A DNA stretch of 16,413 bases, from contig JAHIFH010000040.1 of assembly GCA_018900995.1 (NCBI GenBank), forward strand, positions 1 to 16,413. Reading direction: 5' to 3'. The notes beneath the pieces are model-generated. The model was not told where the DNA came from, searched no databases, and saw only the letters and a list, made by a program, of their open reading frames with translations. The stretch is from Patescibacteria group bacterium (GTDB lineage: Bacteria; Patescibacteriota; Microgenomatia; PFEM01; JAHIFH01). Positions within the stretch are counted from its first letter, which is position 1. Each line of letters opens with the position of its first letter. The position numbers and the translations under genes are program-made. Shown here in pieces: positions 13,169 through 16,413 of the stretch.

Positions 13169-13792
13169 ATGGAAGGTTTACGCAAAAATTGGCTTTTAAT
13201 CTTGATTGGGGTAGCAACCGTTATTCTAGGTATTATTGCCGTTATTACCGCCTGGAAACTCTACCAGTTAAGAAAAGTTCCGGTTGCCCCAACTGCCCCA
13301 GCACCAGCCCCGGCTATTGAATGCCAAGCTTTATGGTGGTATGACAATGAGCATCGATATTGTCAACAAAAAGAATTTTGCGGAATGTATATGTATTATG
13401 GACTACGTACCTTTCCTACAAAAGATGAATGTGAGGCTAGTCTCACGGGTGAGGCTCCCTGTACTCTTAGCTTCTGTTTAGTCGAACCATCACCTAGTCC
13501 ATCTCCGTCGCCAAGTCCCTCACCAAGCCCATCACCATCTCCTTCGCTATCCCCTTCGCCATCACCTAGTCCGTCACCATCTCCTTCGCCCTCACCGGGT
13601 GTTTCGCCCACTCCCAGTCCCTCACCAGGCGTTTCGCCTAGTCCGTCTCCATCACCAGCAGCTTCGCCAACACCAATAGCAGCTGCCTCACCAAGTCTAG
13701 CTCCTGAGTTACCTGTAGCAGGTATTATCTCACCAACTATCCTCGCTACTCTTGGAGGAATAATCCTTATCTTGATTGGTTTGCTTCTTTAA
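13169..13792 (+). CDS. Surface protein A2: TM, Kunitz-like segment, Ser-Pro stalk, LPVAG anchor
   Basis: A 207-residue protein. The N-terminal span (about 9-31, LILIGVATVILGIIAVITAW) leads to a short Pro/Ala linker. Residues about 51-91 form a Cys-rich segment (ECQALWWYDNEHRYC ... FCGMYMYYG ... TFPTKDECEASL) whose end resembles the last half of a Kunitz/BPTI domain. PCTLSFCLVE follows, then a stalk of some 30 Ser-Pro dipeptides (about 106-175). The C-terminus is LPVAG (181-185) with a hydrophobic tail ISPTILATLGGIILILIGLLL and no basic residues. The ends match gene B2 (15263), while the middle differs. It starts 15 nt after A1 without a clear ribosome-binding site, and probably works with A1. 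Confidence 0.78.
   Translation: MEGLRKNWLLILIGVATVILGIIAVITAWKLYQLRKVPVAPTAPAPAPAIECQALWWYDNEHRYCQQKEFCGMYMYYGLRTFPTKDECEASLTGEAPCTLSFCLVEPSPSPSPSPSPSPSPSPSPSLSPSPSPSPSPSPSPSPGVSPTPSPSPGVSPSPSPSPAASPTPIAAASPSLAPELPVAGIISPTILATLGGIILILIGLLL
13487..13675 (+). repeat. Ser-Pro dipeptide repeat region (gene A2)
   Basis: It codes for an almost uninterrupted Ser-Pro stalk with GVSP and AASP interruptions. Serine is written with varied codons (TCA, AGT, TCT, TCG, AGC) and proline with all four, so the DNA is only imperfectly repetitive. Confidence 0.85.
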
Positions 13793-13813
13793 AAAAACTA
13801 CCCTTAAGGCTAT

Positions 13814-13910
13814 TTACTTGACACCCACCTTTTTGGTCTTCATAATGGGACTAGTTTTGATTACTTTTGGATTATTTAGCAACAGTTTGCTAAAGAAAAA
13901 GATATTTTAG
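13814..13910 (+). pseudogene. Duplicated 3' fragment of the FN3/Ig surface-protein gene
   Basis: It copies the last 31 codons and stop of the gene at 10286-11641 (source 11545-11641). Only two bases differ (CCT to CCC, TTA to TTG), both silent in the original frame. It has no start codon beyond an internal ATG that would give a 21-residue hydrophobic peptide, and no ribosome-binding site. It marks the duplication junction, and its TAG still abuts the ATG of gene B1. Confidence 0.9.
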
Positions 13911-15254
13911 ATGGTTGACCTGTCCCAAGACCAACCGTTAAAACAAAAACCAACTCCAGATGCGCCTGCGAGTGATCAATCTCCTGTAACCCAAGCAGTT
14001 GTCCCATCAAAACAACTAGATGATATTTCGTCTCCTCAGATAACAACTGAAGAAAAGATTGCTACTCCTGAACAAGAAGAAATTAAAAAAGAACTTTCTG
14101 AATTAGGGATTCCCCCTGAAGGTGGGTCTAAAAAGACTAGAGTTTTATTAGCGGCTTTAGGGGTCCTTTTTTTAATCGCCACTCTCCCGGCAGCGGTTTA
14201 TTTGGTTAAACAAAGACAGGAAATAAGAAAAGAGGCAGAGGTACCACCCCCTTCTCCGGTTATCGTTAAAAGCGTAGCTGGGCAGGGTGTTTGGAAAGAG
14301 GTTGCCCACGACGGATATCCTGGTTGTTGGAGTGCTTCGCAATGTTCTCTCGTCCTTTATTCTCCTGTTAACGGCTGGACTAGTCTGGGTTTTGATGATT
14401 CTTCCTGGTCTACTAAAAACTTTACTGTAGACAGTGGTTGGTGGCACAAGGACGCCTGGGTATGCAAAGATACTTACTTTACTAGCGGCCCACAAACAAT
14501 CAGTATAGTTGACGATAGGGATACGATATTCCCTAATAAAAATGGTGTTACTGGACTCCATCGAAGAAAATTTCAGCTGACTATTCCCGGCGGCTATCAA
14601 ATTGCTAGTGCTGAACTCCGCATGTTTAGTGACAATAAAACAGCAGTTTATTTAAATGACGACACTGGAGGAGGGTTAATAGTTTCCAACATAGAAGGAT
14701 GCTATTCAGCAAGTGTTAGTCCACAGTTTCTTAATCAAGGCGAAAATGTCCTTGCTATTCAACTTTCGAATGACCATGTTAACGACGCTGACAATCCTAT
14801 AGGGATACAGTACGAATTAACGATAAATTTTACCCCCTCTGTAACCCCAACTCCCACTCCTACACCTACTCCTACTCCCACTGTAACGCCATCTCCAAGC
14901 CCAAGTCCAACACCTTCCCCGACACCACAACTTATTTGTGTTGATCTTACCTCCTCTCCCTCGGCAGAGCTACTAGCGACGAGCTTTGGCAAAATCATTG
15001 GTGCGGATACAGTCTTGTTTACCTGTGTCGGGGCTAGTTCCGTTGATAACTCCATTAACCATTTTGAGTTTAGGGTCCAGATTGATGGCGGAGAGTGGGA
15101 AGATTTGGGAACAGCTCCTGCCTCCCAGACTGGCGAGGGGTATCAAGGACAAAAAATTTACACTATTCCCGATTACGGCTGTTATCAAGTAGAGTGTCGG
15201 GCTTGCACTAGCAGTGATTCAACAGAATGTACTGTTTGGGGACAAGCTCAGTAA
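13911..15254 (+). CDS. Surface protein B1: constant TM module, galactose-binding-like core, Cys-containing C-terminal domain
   Basis: Paralogue of A1 with 447 residues. The cytoplasmic N-terminus and membrane span (about 77-99) are nearly identical to A1 from EEKIATPEQEEIKKELSELG onward, while residues about 12-46 are diverged. The core (about 127-308) differs completely from A1: WTSLGFDDSSW ... HRRKFQLTIPG ... ASAELRMFSDNKTAVYLND ... LNQGENVLAIQLSND ... IGIQYELTI, the pattern of a galactose-binding-like jelly roll. A Thr-Pro/Ser-Pro linker (about 312-342) precedes a C-terminal domain homologous to that of A1 (INHFEFRV ... IPDYGCYQVECRACTSSDSTECTVWGQAQ). A carbohydrate-binding surface role is inferred. 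It begins right after the remnant of the FN3/Ig gene (TAGATG). Confidence 0.82.
   Translation: MVDLSQDQPLKQKPTPDAPASDQSPVTQAVVPSKQLDDISSPQITTEEKIATPEQEEIKKELSELGIPPEGGSKKTRVLLAALGVLFLIATLPAAVYLVKQRQEIRKEAEVPPPSPVIVKSVAGQGVWKEVAHDGYPGCWSASQCSLVLYSPVNGWTSLGFDDSSWSTKNFTVDSGWWHKDAWVCKDTYFTSGPQTISIVDDRDTIFPNKNGVTGLHRRKFQLTIPGGYQIASAELRMFSDNKTAVYLNDDTGGGLIVSNIEGCYSASVSPQFLNQGENVLAIQLSNDHVNDADNPIGIQYELTINFTPSVTPTPTPTPTPTPTVTPSPSPSPTPSPTPQLICVDLTSSPSAELLATSFGKIIGADTVLFTCVGASSVDNSINHFEFRVQIDGGEWEDLGTAPASQTGEGYQGQKIYTIPDYGCYQVECRACTSSDSTECTVWGQAQ
14833..14928 (+). repeat. Thr-Pro / Ser-Pro repeat linker (gene B1)
   Basis: Low-complexity coding repeat of ACN-CCN then TCN/AGC-CCN codons, joining the core to the C-terminal domain of B1. 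A1 lacks this linker, so it may have arrived with the exchanged core. Confidence 0.8.
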
Positions 15255-15262
15255 ATTAATCT

Positions 15263-15865
15263 ATGGAGACTTTAAAGAAAAATTGGTATTTAATCTTAAT
15301 CGGATTTGCTACACTGGCCTTAGGGATAATTGCCATTATTACGGCAATTAGGCTATATCAGTTGCGAGAAGTTCCTGTTGCCCCAACCGTTCCTACTCCA
15401 GCTCCAGCAGTTGAAGTCTCTCCTAGTCCCAGTCCACCTTGTACTCTTAGTTTCTGTCTAACTGAGCCTTCACCCAGCCCATCTCCATCGCCTAGTCCGA
15501 GCCCAAGCCCTCTTCCTGAGTGCTATGAAGAATGTGAAACTAATGAAGATTGTCCTGAAGATCTAGTCTGTCAAGATGTTGATGGTACTGATCTTTGTCT
15601 CAATCCAGATTGTCCTGAAGAAGAAGATTGTATTTGCCCAGAGGCAAGTCCGAGTCCGTCTCCTTCCCCTTCACCTTCTCCCTCGCCAAGTCCATCACCC
15701 AGTCCATCGCCCGGTGTTTCACCATCTCCAGCGGCTTCGCCAACACCAATAGCAGTTGCCTCACCAAGTCCAGCTCCTGAGCTACCTGTAGCAGGTATTA
15801 TTTCACCAACTATCCTCGCTACTCTTGGAGGGATAATCCTTATCTTGATTGGTTTGCTTCTCTAG
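15263..15865 (+). CDS. Surface protein B2: TM, Ser-Pro stalks, acidic Cys-rich module, LPVAG anchor
   Basis: Paralogue of A2 with 200 residues. The N-terminal span (about 9-31) is similar to that of A2 (METLKKNWYLILIGFATLAL). A first Ser-Pro block is interrupted by PCTLSFCLTE, which A2 also has. An acidic Cys-rich module (about 86-126; CYEECETNEDCPEDLVCQ ... LCLNPDCPEEEDCICPE) resembles the small disulfide-rich or Ca-binding-type modules of surface proteins. A second Ser-Pro stalk leads to LPVAG (174-178) and a hydrophobic tail identical in protein sequence to A2. The Cys-rich insert sits after PCTLSFC, whereas the insert of A2 sits before it. There is no clear ribosome-binding site. It stops 1 nt from the convergent mannosyltransferase gene. 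Confidence 0.78.
   Translation: METLKKNWYLILIGFATLALGIIAIITAIRLYQLREVPVAPTVPTPAPAVEVSPSPSPPCTLSFCLTEPSPSPSPSPSPSPSPLPECYEECETNEDCPEDLVCQDVDGTDLCLNPDCPEEEDCICPEASPSPSPSPSPSPSPSPSPSPSPGVSPSPAASPTPIAVASPSPAPELPVAGIISPTILATLGGIILILIGLLL
15418..15516 (+). repeat. Ser-Pro repeat block 1 (gene B2)
   Basis: Encodes SPSPSP, then PCTLSFCLTE, then seven further Ser-Pro units up to LPE. It precedes the Cys-rich module. Confidence 0.75.
15643..15778 (+). repeat. Ser-Pro repeat block 2 (gene B2)
   Basis: Encodes the stalk between the Cys-rich module and the LPVAG anchor, ending GVSPSPAASPTPIAVASPSPAP. The last part matches A2 closely at the DNA level. Confidence 0.8.
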
Positions 15866-15866
15866 G

Positions 15867-16413
15867 CTATCTCCACGAAGGAAACCAATAATAAAGATTA
15901 TCCAACCACTTAGGGACGTGAAGCCCAATCCAATGGGGATAGAAAAAGAGAAAGAGGATTAAAACCAAAAGCAAATACCAAACGACCAGGGGGAAAAGTT
16001 TCTTTCTTTTCCATGCCCAATTCAATATCCATCCCAAAAATAAACACAAAAAGGGAATTGAAGGTAAGTAATGATAAATAAACATGATTCTAGGGGAAAC
16101 AACCCAGGGTAAGAAAAAGGCAAAATAAGCAAAAATTACTAATCCCAATTGCCAATAGCGTTTTTTAAGCGTCTGCCAAATAACAAAGGGCAAACTAATC
16201 AACCCTCCCCACCAAATGAAAGGATTGCCCATGGCATAAATATTAGCAATCCAATTCATCCTGAGCGAAGTCGAAGGATAATCAACAAAGAACCAAACAG
16301 GGCGTAATAGAATAGGCCAAGATGGAGCCGAAGATTGATAAGTATGAGTGGCTCTCAGTCGAGTATGATACCACCACATCTGGTGTTGAAGCTCCCACCA
16401 TTGATCTAAGGAA
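15867..16413 (-). CDS. Protein O-mannosyltransferase (PMT family), C-terminal part
   Basis: The frame is open to the right edge, so only the last 182 codons or so are seen. The start lies outside; the ATG at 16379 is internal, because upstream codons read SLDQWWELQHQ and continue the family pattern. It matches the four-TM C-terminal domain of dolichyl-phosphate-mannose--protein mannosyltransferases (GT39): QMWWYHTRLRATHTYQSSAPSWPILLRPVWF, the GNPFIWWGG loop, and RIMFIYHYLPSIPFL, with four hydrophobic spans. Such enzymes attach mannose to Ser/Thr of exported proteins from a polyprenyl carrier. The neighbouring Ser/Thr/Pro-rich surface proteins are likely substrates (inference). The loop PSTSLRMN is encoded by a dispersed repeat. 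It is convergent with gene B2, the stops being 1 nt apart. Confidence 0.85.
   Translation of the reverse strand, partial: SLDQWWELQHQMWWYHTRLRATHTYQSSAPSWPILLRPVWFFVDYPSTSLRMNWIANIYAMGNPFIWWGGLISLPFVIWQTLKKRYWQLGLVIFAYFAFFLPWVVSPRIMFIYHYLPSIPFLCLFLGWILNWAWKRKKLFPLVVWYLLLVLILFLFFYPHWIGLHVPKWLDNLYYWFPSWR
16258..16279. repeat. Dispersed short repeat, copy 3, inside the mannosyltransferase gene
   Basis: CCTGAGCGAAGTCGAAGG (plus strand, 16260-16277), bracketed by ATCCT/AGGAT. It is the complement of the CCTTCGAC...GCTCAGG motif seen at 187-206 and 2571-2620. On the minus strand it is read as PSTSLRM. Confidence 0.65.

Larger units (their letters stand above)
11545..13813 (+). repeat. Tandem duplication unit A
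   Basis: The unit starts in the last 31 codons of the FN3/Ig gene and includes two genes (11642-13153, 13169-13792) plus the following 21 bp. The offset to unit B is 2269 bp. Identity is about 98% over the first 125 bp (11545-11669 against 13814-13938) and about 94% over the last 72 bp of the second gene. In the interior the central domains are unrelated. Confidence 0.85.
13814..15865 (+). repeat. Tandem duplication unit B
   Basis: Second copy of the unit: FN3/Ig gene tail remnant (13814-13910), gene B1 (13911-15254) and gene B2 (15263-15865). It is about 200 bp shorter than unit A because the variable cores differ. It ends against the convergent mannosyltransferase gene. The GGCTAT that follows here (15866-15871) also closes unit A at 13808-13813. 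Confidence 0.85.

Noticed and set aside
13396..13611. Minus-strand reading frame rich in Gly-Glu-Gly-Asp repeats
   Set aside because: It is the antisense shadow of the Ser-Pro stalk of A2; low-complexity plus-strand coding explains it.
13845..13910. Possible 21-residue membrane peptide (MGLVLITFGL...) in the A-B junction
   Set aside because: It is the remnant of the FN3/Ig gene end; it has no ribosome-binding site, so it is listed as a pseudogene fragment.
14172..14600. 142-codon minus-strand reading frame opposite gene B1
   Set aside because: It is antisense to the conserved TM module and core of B1, with no domain-like sequence.
13487..15778. CRISPR-like repeats in the Ser-Pro regions
   Set aside because: The repeats are in-frame dipeptide codons without unique spacers; there is no array structure.

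Overview
The window looks like a fragment of a Candidate Phyla Radiation (Patescibacteria) chromosome, most likely a Microgenomates-type lineage. Points in favour are short, compact housekeeping genes, Ser-Pro-rich surface proteins with N-terminal and C-terminal membrane anchors, a DRG-type GTPase, PilN/PilO-like proteins and a protein O-mannosyltransferase. UGA is used as a stop (two genes end in TGA), so the standard bacterial code applies. The lineage is inferred from gene style, not from a marker tree.

Layout. (1) 1-1642: an edge-truncated membrane protein gene on the minus strand; a G/T-rich promoter region; a short leader or small RNA ending in an intrinsic terminator; an orphan receiver-domain protein; and an HExxH putative metallopeptidase. 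The last two converge on dnaJ. (2) 1639-8316, minus strand: murJ, a DRG-type GTPase with a TGS domain, then the heat-shock operon hrcA-grpE-dnaK-dnaJ. The hrcA promoter is overlapped by a degenerate CIRCE operator, so the operon is probably repressed by its own HrcA. (3) 8319-8622: divergent promoters and rpsT (ribosomal protein S20). (4) 8725-15865, plus strand: pilN-like, pilO-like, a small membrane protein, a fibronectin/Ig-type surface protein, then two copies (A and B) of a two-gene surface-protein unit. (5) 15867-16413, minus strand and open at the right edge: the C-terminal part of a protein O-mannosyltransferase, a plausible glycosylator of the Ser/Thr/Pro-rich proteins beside it.

The most interesting structure is the tandem duplication at 11545-15865 (offset 2269 bp). 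Both copies keep the same ends: an N-terminal cytoplasmic/TM module, a C-terminal Cys-containing domain, and in the partner gene an N-terminal TM and an LPVAG-type C-terminal anchor. Their central extracellular domains are completely different. A 97-bp remnant of the upstream gene's 3' end marks the duplication junction. This looks like a constant-end, exchangeable-core surface display locus.

A second noteworthy item is a 35-bp intercistronic hairpin element present twice (4949-4983 minus, 9931-9965 plus). Its 11-nt flanks are identical and its stem differs by compensatory changes. Short dispersed repeats of the CCTTCGAC...GCTCAGG kind occur three times, two of them inside coding sequence.
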